Numbered from the stretch's first letter, positions 1 through 8,658 are shown. The stretch: DNA of 64,000 nucleotides from Pseudomonadota bacterium (GCA_023390905.1 JAEWBY010000041.1:1-64000), one strand, 5' to 3'. The notes: generated by a model not told the origin, from the sequence alone. Translations and numbers: made by a program.

Positions 1-27
1 CGGTCCACGTCGCCCCGTGCCCCGCCC

Positions 28-1362
28 TCAGACCGCGTCCGAGAGCGAGGTGAAGGTGAAGTCGCGCAGGCGCATCGGCGGGATCATCATGCTGAAGCGG
101 GATTCGTCACCGCTGACGCGGATCGGCTTGCCCAGTTCGTCGATGTTGTTGAGCATTATCACCGGCGACTCGTTGAAGCGGAAGTTCTTCAGCGGGTACT
201 TGATCTCGCCGTCCTCGATGTAGAAGGTGCCGTCGCGGGTCAGGCCGGTCAGCAGCACGGTCTGCGGATCGACCATGCGGATGTACCAGGTGCGGGTGAC
301 CAGGATGCCGCGCTCGGTGCCGCGCACCAGGTCCGAGGTGGATGCCTCGCCGCCGGACATGATCAGGTTGCCCGGGCGCGCGACTTCCTTGCGGCCCTGC
401 TGCTGCGCCCAGTAGCGCGAGTAGAGCAGGTTGGCGACCTTGCCCTGGTCGATGATCGGCATGCGGGTTCGCGGCAGGCCCTCGCCGTCCCAGGGCACCA
501 CCGGGGCCTCGGCATCCCAGGGATCGGCCCAGACGCTCACGCGCGGATCGAACACCTGTTCGCCCAGCTTGTTGCCGCCGCCCTTCTTCGACAGGAAGCT
601 GCGGCCCTCGTCGGCCTGGCGGGCGTCGAAGAAGTTCATCATGAAGGAGATGAGGCCGGCAGCCGCGTGCGGCTCCAGGATCACCGTGTACTTGCCCGGC
701 TCCAGCGCGCGCGCATTGGCCGAGGCGCTGGCCTTGCGGATGGCGGTGCGCACGTCGCGGCCGGCATCGAAGGCGCCGATGCCGGTGACGTTGCGGCCCA
801 CCCAGCCCGAGCCGCTGCCGTCCTCGGTGCGCACGGTGCAGGTGTAGTCGGCGCTGGCCGAGGTCTGGTAGCCGAAGTTGCCGTTGCTGTTGGCGAAGGC
901 CACGAAGCCGCGGCTGTCCTCGAGGAAGCCTGCCGCGACCAGCTTGTCGGCCCGGCAGGGCGTGATCGAGTCGGCGGCGACCTGGGCGCGGTACTCCGGG
1001 GTGATCGCCGCGGTGGCGTCGTCCCAGGTGTTGCTGGCGCGGTATTCCTGCCTGCCGATGGCCGGCATGAACTCGGGGTTCTCGGGCGCCAGCCGGGCGA
1101 GGTCCTCGGCGCGACGCACCACGCGCTCGAGCGAGGCGTCGTCGAACTCGTTGATGCTCGCGGTGCCGACACGCTTGCCGAAGGCGACCTCGACGGCCAG
1201 TTCGGTGTTGTCGACGATGCCGCTGGTGGAGACGTTGTTGAGCGCGAAGCGGATGTTGCCGTTGGTGGAGCCGGCCAGGGTCGCGGTGCACTGGTCGGCC
1301 TTCGACAGCGCGACGACCTTGTCGAGGATCGCCTTGGCCTGGGCTTCGGTGAGGATGGGCAT
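28..1362 (-). CDS. TldE/PmbA-like subunit of a TldD/TldE-type metalloprotease
   Basis: The 444-residue product has the layout of the TldD/PmbA family, whose TldD and TldE members form a heterodimeric zinc protease that degrades unfolded or modified peptides. It lacks the HExxxH zinc motif seen in the two genes upstream, which is the normal state of the TldE/PmbA subunit, so I assign it that role. It starts with MPILTEAQAK and has no signal peptide, unlike its two TldD-like neighbours. The ATG at 1362 has a good AGGAG ribosome binding site about 8 bases upstream. It is the last gene of a three-gene minus-strand cluster, 21 bases after the preceding stop, so the three are probably co-transcribed. 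The family is certain; the substrate is unknown. Confidence 0.88.
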   Translation of the reverse strand: MPILTEAQAKAILDKVVALSKADQCTATLAGSTNGNIRFALNNVSTSGIVDNTELAVEVAFGKRVGTASINEFDDASLERVVRRAEDLARLAPENPEFMPAIGRQEYRASNTWDDATAAITPEYRAQVAADSITPCRADKLVAAGFLEDSRGFVAFANSNGNFGYQTSASADYTCTVRTEDGSGSGWVGRNVTGIGAFDAGRDVRTAIRKASASANARALEPGKYTVILEPHAAAGLISFMMNFFDARQADEGRSFLSKKGGGNKLGEQVFDPRVSVWADPWDAEAPVVPWDGEGLPRTRMPIIDQGKVANLLYSRYWAQQQGRKEVARPGNLIMSGGEASTSDLVRGTERGILVTRTWYIRMVDPQTVLLTGLTRDGTFYIEDGEIKYPLKNFRFNESPVIMLNNIDELGKPIRVSGDESRFSMMIPPMRLRDFTFTSLSDAV

Positions 1363-1383
1363 GGTTCGAATCTCCTGGTCCGG

Positions 1384-3018
1384 TCAGCCGAGGTTGCGGG
1401 CGGTGTTGATGACGTTGATGCCGTTGAAGCGCGCGGTGCTGGAGCCGTGCGAAACGGCCGACACCTGCGAGGGCTGGCCCTTGCCGTCGAAGAAGGAACC
1501 GCCGAGGCGGTAGTCGGATTCGTCGCAGACCGCCACGCAGGCGTTCCAGAACTCCGGCGTGCGGATCTGGTAGGCCACGTCCTCGATCATGCCGGTGATG
1601 GCGCCGTTCTTGATCTCGTAGAACAGTTGCCCGCCGAACTGGGCGTTGTAGCGCTGCTGGTCGATCGAGAACGAACCGTCGCCGACGATGTAGATGCCGT
1701 CCTCGACGTCCTTGACCATGTCGGCCACCGACAGCTTCGACGTGCCGGCCGCCAGCGACACGTTGGGCATGCGCTGGAACTGCACGGTCGACCAGGAGTC
1801 GGCGTAGCAGCAGCCGTCGGACTCGGTCTTTCCGAGGATGTGGGCCTGGTCGCGGATGGTCTGGTAGTCCACCAGGATGCCGTCGCGGATCAGGTCCCAG
1901 CGCTTGCACTTCACGCCTTCGTCGTCATAGGCCACGGCGCCGAGGCTGCCGGGCTGGGTCTTGTCGGCGAAGATGGTCACCTGGTCGCTGCCGTAGCGGA
2001 AGCCGGATTCGCGCTTGTCCAGGGTCGCGAAGCTGGTGCCGGCGTAGTTGGCCTCGTAGCCGAGCACGCGGTCGAGCTCCAGCGGATGGCCGACCGACTC
2101 GTGGATGGTCAGCCAGGTGTGCGAGGGGTCTAGCACCAGGTCGTAGCGGCCGGGCTTGACCGAGGGCGCGGACAGCTTCTCGCGCGCCTGCTTCGCCGCG
2201 GCCACGGCGTCCTCGACCATGTCGTAGGAGTGGCCGTAGTTGACCACGCCGTTGGGCGACACGTACTTCTGCGCCGGGTCGCCGTCGAAGTACTCGTAAC
2301 CCAGGCCCATCGGCGAGGACAGCCCCGAGCGCGAGCGGAACTTGCCGCTGGCCTTGTCGATGGCGGTGACCGTCATCGGTGCCCAGATGCGGTGCACGTC
2401 CTGGTCGATGTAGGAGCCGTCGGTGGAGGCGAAATACTTCTGTTCGTTGACCGTGAACAGGGTGGAGTTCACGAAATCGGCGCCGGCGTTGATCGCCGCG
2501 GCGTTGACGCCCAGCAGCAGCTCGACCTTGTCCTTCACCGGCACGTCCATCGCGTTGCGGCGGATCGGCGTGCGCCAGGACACCTCGCCGTGGCCGGGCG
2601 CGGCCGCGAACCGCACCGGGGCGGTCTGCATCTTCGCGTTGGCGCGGGCGATCGCCGCCGCCTGGCGGGCGGCACCGGCCACGGCGTCGGGCATCAGGCT
2701 GTTGGTGGCCGCGAAGCCCCAGGCGCCGCCGGCGATCACGCGCACGCCCACGCCGGTGGATTCGGTGTTGACCACGTTCTGCACCTTGTCCTCGCGGGTG
2801 ACCACGAACTGGCGCAGATAGCGGCCGATGCGCACGTCGGCATAGGTGGCGCCGGATTCGCGCGCGGCCGCCAGCGCGGCGTCGGCGAGCATCTTCTTGC
2901 GTCCGACGTCGATGGTGGTGGCGAGTTCCTCCGCGGCGATGGCGCGGGTGAACAGGGAGGGCAGCATCAGGCCACCGAGGCCGATGCCGCTGCATGCAAG
3001 GAAATCACGTCTGTCCAA
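1384..3018 (-). CDS. TldD-like metalloprotease with twin-arginine signal (copy 1)
   Basis: This 544-residue TldD/PmbA-family protein has the zinc-binding HExxxH signature (HESVGH, about residue 305), followed by PLELDRVLGYEA, so it is the catalytic subunit type. The N-terminus reads MDRRDFLACSGIGLGG followed by a hydrophobic stretch and an alanine-rich AIAAEEL cleavage region. This resembles a twin-arginine (Tat) signal and suggests export as a folded protein, whereas the classical TldD/TldE pair is cytoplasmic. The start codon appears to be TTG at 3018, preceded by GGGGA. It is strongly similar in protein and DNA to the next upstream gene (3151-4779), indicating tandem duplication. The TldE-like gene follows after 21 bases. 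Confidence 0.87.
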   Translation of the reverse strand: MDRRDFLACSGIGLGGLMLPSLFTRAIAAEELATTIDVGRKKMLADAALAAARESGATYADVRIGRYLRQFVVTREDKVQNVVNTESTGVGVRVIAGGAWGFAATNSLMPDAVAGAARQAAAIARANAKMQTAPVRFAAAPGHGEVSWRTPIRRNAMDVPVKDKVELLLGVNAAAINAGADFVNSTLFTVNEQKYFASTDGSYIDQDVHRIWAPMTVTAIDKASGKFRSRSGLSSPMGLGYEYFDGDPAQKYVSPNGVVNYGHSYDMVEDAVAAAKQAREKLSAPSVKPGRYDLVLDPSHTWLTIHESVGHPLELDRVLGYEANYAGTSFATLDKRESGFRYGSDQVTIFADKTQPGSLGAVAYDDEGVKCKRWDLIRDGILVDYQTIRDQAHILGKTESDGCCYADSWSTVQFQRMPNVSLAAGTSKLSVADMVKDVEDGIYIVGDGSFSIDQQRYNAQFGGQLFYEIKNGAITGMIEDVAYQIRTPEFWNACVAVCDESDYRLGGSFFDGKGQPSQVSAVSHGSSTARFNGINVINTARNLG

Positions 3019-3150
3019 GGCGGTGTCCCCGGGGTTGTGCGCGTGGATTGGATGCTCCGGCAGGCCGGTGCATCCATGCCGCCGGGGCTCTCCGATTCTT
3101 GACGTGGCGTTCGCGGGGGGTCAACCAACCAATGGCACGGTCGCGGCGCC

Positions 3151-4779
3151 TCAGCCGAGGTTTCGTGCGGTGTTGATCACATTCACGCCATCGAAGCGCG
3201 TCGTGCTCGAGCCGTGCGACACCGCCGAGACCTGCGAGGGCTGGCCCTTGCCGTCGAAGAAGGAGCCGCCGTGGCGGAAGTCGCGGGCGTCGCAGATCGC
3301 GCTGCAGGCGTTCCAGAATTCCGGCGTGCGGATCTGGTAGGCCACGTCCTCGACCATGCCGGCCAGCTTGCCGTCCTTGATCGCGTAGTAGAGCTGGCCG
3401 CCGAACTGGGCGTTGTAGCGCTGCTGGTCGATGGAATAGGAGCCGCGTCCGTGGATCCAGATGCCGTCCTCGACGCCGGCGATCATTTCTTCCACCGACA
3501 GTGGCGCGGTCCCGGGCTGCAGCGAGACGTTGGGCATGCGCTGGAACTGCACGCTGGACCAGGAATCCGCGTAGCAGCAGCCGTGTGAAGCCTCCCTGCC
3601 GAGGATGTGCGCCTGGTCGCGCGTGGCCTGGTAGTCGACCAGGATGCCGTCGCGCACCAGGTCCCAGCGCCCGGCCGGCACGCCCTCGTCGTCGTAGCCC
3701 ACCGCGCCCAGAGTCCCGGGCGTGGTGCGTTCGGCCACGAAGTTCACGCGCTCGCTGCCCCAGCGGTAACCGGCGTCGCGCTTGTCGAGCGTTGCGAAGC
3801 TGGTGCCGGCATAGTTGGCCTCGTAGCCGAGCACGCGGTCGAGCTCCAGCGGATGGCCGACGTTCTCGTGGATGGTCAGGAACAGGTTGGAGGGGTCGAG
3901 CACCAGGTCGTAGCGGCCGGGCTTCACCGAAGGCGCCGTCAGTTTCCCGCGGGCCTGTTTCGCCGCGGCCACCGCGTCCTCGACCATGTCGTAGGAGTCG
4001 CGGTACTGGATCAGGCCACCGGGCAGGGCGATCTTCCCCGAAGCGTCGCCGTCGAGGTACTCGTAGCCCATGCCCGCGGGCGCGCCCAGGCCCTGGCGGG
4101 TGCGGAAGCGGCCGCTGGCCTTGTCCACCGCGGTGACGGTGAATGGCGCCCAGATGCGGTGCACGTCCTGGTCGATGTACGAGCCGTCGGTGGAGGCGAA
4201 GTACTTCTGTTCGTTGATCAGGAACAGGTTGGATTCGACGAAGTCGGCGCCCGCGGCCATGGCCGCCGCGTTCACCCCCAGCAGCAGCTCGACCTTGTCC
4301 TGCACCGGCACCTCCATGCCGTTGCGGCGCAGCGGGGTGCGCCAGCTGCGCTCGCCCAGGGCCGGTGCCGGTGCGAGGCGCACGGGCACGTCCTGGATGC
4401 CGGCGTTCGCGCGGGCGACCGCCGCCGCCTGGCGCGCAGCTGATGCGACCGCGTCGGGCGCCAGCGCGTTGGTCGCGGCGAAGCCCCAGGCGCCGTGGGC
4501 GAGCACGCGGATGCCCACGCCGGTGGATTCGCCGTTGACCACGTTCTGCACGCGCGACTCGCGGGTGGAGATCGACTGCCTGAGGTAGCGCCCTATGCGC
4601 ACGTCGCAGTAGCTCGCACCAGCGTCGCGGGCGGCCTGCAGGGCGGCATCGGCGAGGCTGCGCTTGAGCGCGGGATCCAGGGTCGAGGCCAGCTCGGCGG
4701 CGGCGATGGCACGGCCATGGGGGAGGGCGAGCGCCAGTGCGCTGGTTCCGGCAAGGACGAGGAAGTCGCGACGCTGCAT
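3151..4779 (-). CDS. TldD-like metalloprotease with twin-arginine signal (copy 2)
   Basis: This is a 542-residue paralogue of the adjacent TldD-like protein, with the same zinc motif (HENVGH, about residue 302) and the same flanking PLELDRVLGYEANYAGTSF block. The N-terminus MQRRDFLVLAGTSALALALP followed by AIAAAEL is a Tat-type signal. I chose the ATG at 4779 because it gives this signal peptide and has a GGAG ribosome binding site; the frame stays open 35 codons upstream to 4884, but that extension is charged and unlike the family. It is the first gene of the minus-strand protease cluster, and its promoter must lie in the 180-base gap shared with the divergent Crp/Fnr gene. Confidence 0.87.
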   Translation of the reverse strand: MQRRDFLVLAGTSALALALPHGRAIAAAELASTLDPALKRSLADAALQAARDAGASYCDVRIGRYLRQSISTRESRVQNVVNGESTGVGIRVLAHGAWGFAATNALAPDAVASAARQAAAVARANAGIQDVPVRLAPAPALGERSWRTPLRRNGMEVPVQDKVELLLGVNAAAMAAGADFVESNLFLINEQKYFASTDGSYIDQDVHRIWAPFTVTAVDKASGRFRTRQGLGAPAGMGYEYLDGDASGKIALPGGLIQYRDSYDMVEDAVAAAKQARGKLTAPSVKPGRYDLVLDPSNLFLTIHENVGHPLELDRVLGYEANYAGTSFATLDKRDAGYRWGSERVNFVAERTTPGTLGAVGYDDEGVPAGRWDLVRDGILVDYQATRDQAHILGREASHGCCYADSWSSVQFQRMPNVSLQPGTAPLSVEEMIAGVEDGIWIHGRGSYSIDQQRYNAQFGGQLYYAIKDGKLAGMVEDVAYQIRTPEFWNACSAICDARDFRHGGSFFDGKGQPSQVSAVSHGSSTTRFDGVNVINTARNLG

Positions 4780-4866
4780 CGTGGGCTCCGGTGGCTGTCC
4801 GCCTTCCAGCTTGACCCGCGCGGCGCCGGGTGTCACCCAACCTTCGGCCCGTGCGCGGCGGGTGTC

Positions 4867-4891
4867 GTTACATTCCGTTACCAACGGTTAC
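4867..4891. promoter_or_regulatory. Three GTTAC direct repeats at exact 10-bp spacing (candidate regulator site)
   Basis: GTTAC occurs at 4867-4871, 4877-4881 and 4887-4891, so each copy starts 10 bases after the last. The intergenic region separates the divergent tldD-like gene (start 4779) and the Crp/Fnr gene (start 4960). Helically phased pentamer repeats with 5-base spacers are the usual binding pattern of OmpR-family response regulators (compare CpxR, GTAAA-N5-GTAAA). The CCGTT-ACC-AACGG palindrome overlaps the second repeat. The binding protein is inference. Confidence 0.5.
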
Positions 4892-4959
4892 CGGCCGCTG
4901 CCCGTCCACGGGTGGTCGCTGAATAGAGTGGTCGGCATCGCATCCGCCGGAGTCGAGCC

Positions 4960-5685
4960 ATGTTGCACAACGCCCTGTCCAGCCACGCCGCGTCGCGCGG
5001 CGAAGCCGGTGACTGGTCGCCCGGTCCGGCGTTGCACGCTGCGCCGGCGCTCGAGTCGCTGCTGCTGCGCTGGCCGCCGCGGGTGCACCGCCTGGAAGCC
5101 CGCCAGGCCCTGTTCCATGCCGGCCAGCCGCGGCATTCGCTGTTCTACGTCCGTTCGGGCTGCTTCAGGACCAGCGTGCTCAGCGAGGACGGGCGCGAGA
5201 AGATCACCGGCTTCCGCATGCGCGGCGATCTCCTGGGCCTGGACTCCGTGGACATGCCCGCGCACGCCTGCGATGCGGTGGCGCTGGATGCCGCGGAAGT
5301 CTGGGAACTGCCCTGCGCCCACCTGGGCGACATGCTGCCGGAAGTGCAGGAGCGCGTGACCGCGATGCTGGCCGGCGAGATCCGCCGCGACTGGCGCTGG
5401 ATGCTGGCCCTGGGCACGCTCGGCGCAGACCAGCGCGTGGTCGCCTTCCTGCTCGACCTGTCGGCGCGCTTCGCGGCGATGGGCCTGGATCCGGAGCTGC
5501 TGCAGCTGCGCATGACCCGCGCCGAACTGGGCAATTTCCTGGCGCTGACCCTGGAGACGGTGACCCGGGCGCTGTCGCGCATGCAGGCGCGCGGGATGAT
5601 CGAGGTCAACGGCCGCCGCATCCGTATCCTTGATGAAGCCGGCCTCCGCCGCGTGCTTGCCGGCGAAGGCGAGCGCTGGCACTGA
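4960..5685 (+). CDS. Crp/Fnr-family transcriptional regulator without iron-sulfur cysteines
   Basis: The 241-residue product has an N-terminal cyclic-nucleotide-binding-like fold (about residues 30-150) and a C-terminal helix-turn-helix (about residues 184-208). The HTH reads TRAELGNFLALTLETVTRAL, very close to the FNR recognition helix; the FNR contact residues E, S and R appear as E, T and R. The N-terminal cysteine cluster that holds the oxygen-labile [4Fe-4S] centre of FNR is absent: the first Cys is near residue 68. It therefore is unlikely to sense oxygen in the FNR way and is closer to DNR-type or cluster-less members. It lies between the protease cluster and a two-component/formate dehydrogenase module that it may control, but no target is shown. 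Confidence 0.85.
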   Translation: MLHNALSSHAASRGEAGDWSPGPALHAAPALESLLLRWPPRVHRLEARQALFHAGQPRHSLFYVRSGCFRTSVLSEDGREKITGFRMRGDLLGLDSVDMPAHACDAVALDAAEVWELPCAHLGDMLPEVQERVTAMLAGEIRRDWRWMLALGTLGADQRVVAFLLDLSARFAAMGLDPELLQLRMTRAELGNFLALTLETVTRALSRMQARGMIEVNGRRIRILDEAGLRRVLAGEGERWH

Positions 5686-5705
5686 AGTCCACTCCCGCGG
5701 CGAAG

Positions 5706-7706
5706 TCAGCTACGCCGTGCCAGTTCCCGCCGCACCGCCTGGACCAGGTCCTCGCGCCGCCACGGCTTGCGCAGCAGAGGCAGCCCCGGCGCATCGCCGG
5801 TGTCGCCCACATGTTCCTCGTCGCCCGAGGTCAGCAGCACCGGCAGGTCGGGGTGCAGCATCCGCGCGCTGCGCCCGAGGGTCTTGCCGTCCATGCCCGG
5901 GCCCAGCATCACGTCGCTGAAGAGCAGGGCGTAGCCGTCGTCGTCCTGCAGGCGCTCCAGCGCGGCTTCGGCGTTGTCCACCGCGTCCACCGTGTAGCCG
6001 GCCGCGCGCAGGAAGGCCACGGCGATCGCACGCACGGCCCCGTCGTCCTCGACCACCAGCAGGCGTTCGCCGTGCCCCGTGGTGTCGGCCGCGTCCAGTG
6101 TGGCCGGTCTCGCCCCCGTTCCCGGCGCGTCCGTCGCCACCGGCAGGTAGAGGCGGACCTCGGTGCCGGCCCCCGGCGCGCTGTCGATCTCGAGGGTGCC
6201 GCCGCTCTGGCGCGCGAAGCCGTAGACCATGCTCAGGCCCAGGCCGTTGCCGCGGTCGCGGCCCTTGGTGGTGAAGAAGGGCTCCATGGCGCGTGCAAGC
6301 ACTTCCGGCGACATGCCGCGGCCGTTGTCGCGCACGCTCAGGCGCAGGTAGCTGCCGGCCGCGAGCCCGGCGCGCTCGCGGGCGAGGGTCTCCAGGTTCG
6401 CCGCGACCACGATTTCGCCGCCGTGGAGCAGGGCATCGCGGGCGTTGAGCACCAGGTTGAGCAGCGCGGCCTCCAGCTGGCCGGCGTCGACATAGGCGGC
6501 AGGCAGGTCCGGCGCGACCTCGGTGCGCAGGCGCACCGCGTCGCCCAGGGTGCGCTGCAGCACCAGCTCGACGTCGCGCAGCAGCGCCGGCACTTCGATC
6601 TCGCGGGGCAGCAGGCGCTGGCGGCGGGCGAAGGCCAGCAGTTTTGCGGTCAGTTCGGCGCCGCGGCCCACCGAGCGCAGGGCGCTGGCCAGCAGTTCGC
6701 GGCCGGCCTCGGTGTCGACTTCGGTCTCCAGCAGCTGCAGGCTGCCCGACATCACCGTCAGCAGGTTGTTGAAGTCGTGGGCGACGCCGCCGGTCAGCTG
6801 GCCGATCGCGTCCAGGCGGTGGGCGTGCGCCAGTTCCTCCTCGGCGCGCCGTTGCTGCACGAAGGCCGACAGCGTGGCCGCGGCGGACTGCAGCAGGTGG
6901 CGCGCATCGTGGTCGAAGCGCCGGGGCTCGCGCGCGACGGCAAGCAGGGCGCCGTGCACCTGGTGGCGTTCCAGCAGGGGCACCATCACCGCGCTGCCGG
7001 CATGCGGCAGCGGCAGCGGGAACAGCGCCGCGACCGAGGGGTCGGCGGCGATGTCGTCGATCGTCCAGGGCTCGCGGTGCTGGCCGGCGAAGGGGCGGGG
7101 CGGGGTGCTGCCGGCCTGCCAGGTGCTGCCGTGGGCGGCGCGCACGTCGGCGCGTTGCTGGCCATGGGGCGCGCCGAGGATCGCCACCGATTCCACGCCC
7201 AGGGTGTCGGCCAGCAGTGGTGGCAACGCGTCCAGCAGGTCGGCCTCGGCGGTGGCCTCGAGTGCAAGCTGGCCGATGCGCGCCGCGATCGCGTCGTAGC
7301 GCGCCCGCACCAGCGCCTGGCGCACGCGCTGGGTGCCGGAGATGTCGCGGATGGAGGCGAGGAACAGCGGGCCGCCGTCGGATTCCAGCGGGCTCAGGCC
7401 GATCTCTATCGGGAATTCGCTGCCATCGCTGCGCAAGCCGACCAGGGTCTGCCCGGTGGCTCCCATCGGCCGCACGTGCGGCTGCTTCGTGTAACGGTCG
7501 CGGTAGCCACGGTGGCGCGCGCGCGCCGACGGCGGCACCAGGTCCTCGATCTCCAGACCGACGAGGCCGCCGCGGGGATGACCGAACAGCACTTCGGCGT
7601 GTGCATTGGCGTGGGTGATGCGACCAGCGGGGTCGATCACCACCAGGGCGTCGGGGACAGCCTCGAACAGACCGGGAAGCTGCGGGATCGCGTCCTGGGT
7701 GCTCAC
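5706..7706 (-). CDS. Hybrid sensor histidine kinase (PAS-GAF-HisKA-HATPase-REC)
   Basis: The 666-residue soluble protein has no membrane segment. Domains in order are PAS (about 8-125), GAF-like (150-285), a dimerisation/phosphoacceptor domain with GGVAHDFNNLL (His near 310), an HATPase domain with the N box, NGRGM and GNGLGLSMVYG (to about 510), and a C-terminal receiver (about 545-660) with VVEDDG and the acceptor Asp in FSDVMLG near 597. It starts at a GTG whose first bases overlap the stop of the response-regulator gene (GTGA, 7703-7706), so the two form one operon. The signal is unknown; a cytoplasmic PAS-GAF input suggests an internal redox or small-molecule cue. It sits next to the formate dehydrogenase operon and is divergent from it. 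Confidence 0.88.
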   Translation of the reverse strand: MSTQDAIPQLPGLFEAVPDALVVIDPAGRITHANAHAEVLFGHPRGGLVGLEIEDLVPPSARARHRGYRDRYTKQPHVRPMGATGQTLVGLRSDGSEFPIEIGLSPLESDGGPLFLASIRDISGTQRVRQALVRARYDAIAARIGQLALEATAEADLLDALPPLLADTLGVESVAILGAPHGQQRADVRAAHGSTWQAGSTPPRPFAGQHREPWTIDDIAADPSVAALFPLPLPHAGSAVMVPLLERHQVHGALLAVAREPRRFDHDARHLLQSAAATLSAFVQQRRAEEELAHAHRLDAIGQLTGGVAHDFNNLLTVMSGSLQLLETEVDTEAGRELLASALRSVGRGAELTAKLLAFARRQRLLPREIEVPALLRDVELVLQRTLGDAVRLRTEVAPDLPAAYVDAGQLEAALLNLVLNARDALLHGGEIVVAANLETLARERAGLAAGSYLRLSVRDNGRGMSPEVLARAMEPFFTTKGRDRGNGLGLSMVYGFARQSGGTLEIDSAPGAGTEVRLYLPVATDAPGTGARPATLDAADTTGHGERLLVVEDDGAVRAIAVAFLRAAGYTVDAVDNAEAALERLQDDDGYALLFSDVMLGPGMDGKTLGRSARMLHPDLPVLLTSGDEEHVGDTGDAPGLPLLRKPWRREDLVQAVRRELARRS

Positions 7707-8452
7707 GCCGGCCGCACCTCGGCGGCCAGTAGATAGCCGGCGCCGCGTACCGAGCGGATCAGGTCCGGCGCCGAGGGCTCGCGCTCGACCTTGCGGCGCA
7801 GGCGCGCCACGCCGACGTCGATGGCGCGGTCGAAGGGACCGGCCTCGCGGCCGTACAGGGCGTTCATGAGTTCGTCGCGGCTGCGCACTTCATTGGGGCG
7901 CTCGAGCAGGGCGCGCAGCAGCTCGAATTCACCGGTGGTGAGGATGATTTCGTTGCCGTCGGCATCGTGCAGCCGCCGCGAACCCAGATCCAGTACCAGA
8001 TGGGCGAAGGCCAGCCGCCGCGCCGGCGCGGGCGCGGCCGGCGCCTCCACCGGTGCCGCGCGGCGCAGCAGCGAGCGGATCCGCGCCAGCAGCTCGCGGA
8101 AGTCGAACGGCTTGGCCACATAGTCGTCGGCGCCCAGCTCCAGGCCGACCACGCGCTCCACCGCCTCGCCGCGGCCGCTGACCACGATCACCGGGCCCTG
8201 CCAGTGCGTGCGCAGGTGCTGGAGCAGGGATAGGCCGTCGATGTCGGGCAGTCCGAGGTCGAGAAGGACCATGTCGGGATGGCGCTCGGACAGCGCCGCG
8301 TGCATGCCCGCGCCGCTGTGTGCGGCGCGGACATCGAAACCGTGCGCACCGAGGTAGCGCTCGATCAGGGCGACGATCTCGGTGTCGTCGTCGACCACCA
8401 GTACGTCGGGGCGCGGCGCGGCCGCGTTGGGTGGCATCAGGGAAGGGGGCAT
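7703..8452 (-). CDS. OmpR/PhoB-type response regulator
   Basis: This 249-residue protein has an N-terminal receiver domain with VVDDDTE acidic pocket, acceptor Asp in MVLLDLGLPD (about residue 63) and the conserved Lys in YVAKPFDF. It is followed by a winged-helix DNA-binding domain ending in VRGAGYLL, typical of OmpR/PhoB regulators. I chose ATG 8452 because GGAA lies just upstream and the earlier codons of the frame encode basic, non-conserved sequence; a second ATG at 8437 is possible. Its stop overlaps the kinase start, so it is the cognate partner. It is transcribed divergently from fdnG across a 206-base gap, a common arrangement for local control. Confidence 0.9.
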   Translation of the reverse strand: MPPSLMPPNAAAPRPDVLVVDDDTEIVALIERYLGAHGFDVRAAHSGAGMHAALSERHPDMVLLDLGLPDIDGLSLLQHLRTHWQGPVIVVSGRGEAVERVVGLELGADDYVAKPFDFRELLARIRSLLRRAAPVEAPAAPAPARRLAFAHLVLDLGSRRLHDADGNEIILTTGEFELLRALLERPNEVRSRDELMNALYGREAGPFDRAIDVGVARLRRKVEREPSAPDLIRSVRGAGYLLAAEVRPA

Positions 8453-8583
8453 CAGGTGTTCCGTGGCGGGTCGCGGCCGGGGAACCGGTTCGCGATGGCT
8501 GGAGCAGGCGGCAGTGTCCGTCCTGGGCATGGCACGGGCAAGCCGCGATGAGGGGCTTCGACCAAAGCCGCATGCCCGCGACC

Positions 8584-8612
8584 TTGACTGCCGTACAGCG
8601 GCGGCCGAGGAT
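8584..8612 (+). promoter_or_regulatory. Possible promoter upstream of fdnG
   Basis: TTGACT at 8584-8589 is a near-consensus -35 box. A weak -10 candidate, GAGGAT, lies 17 bases further at 8607-8612, about 47 bases before the fdnG ATG. The -10 matches only half of the consensus, which would suit an activator-dependent promoter. This is a motif match only. Confidence 0.25.
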
Positions 8613-8658
8613 GCGATGTGTACCCATCCATCGACAGGCACGCAAGCAGGAGTTCTCC

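Noticed and set aside
7406..7706. FixL-type haem PAS domain in the hybrid kinase at 5706-7706
   Set aside because: The segment RHRGYRDRYTKQP resembles the FixL haem helix, but it is two residues shorter and the following RPMG pattern belongs to a large group of PAS domains without haem.
8528..8550. Possible sigma-54 promoter (TGGCAC) upstream of fdnG
   Set aside because: TGGCAC is present, but the matching -12 TTGC is missing and the nearest GC dinucleotide is off by one base from the required spacing.
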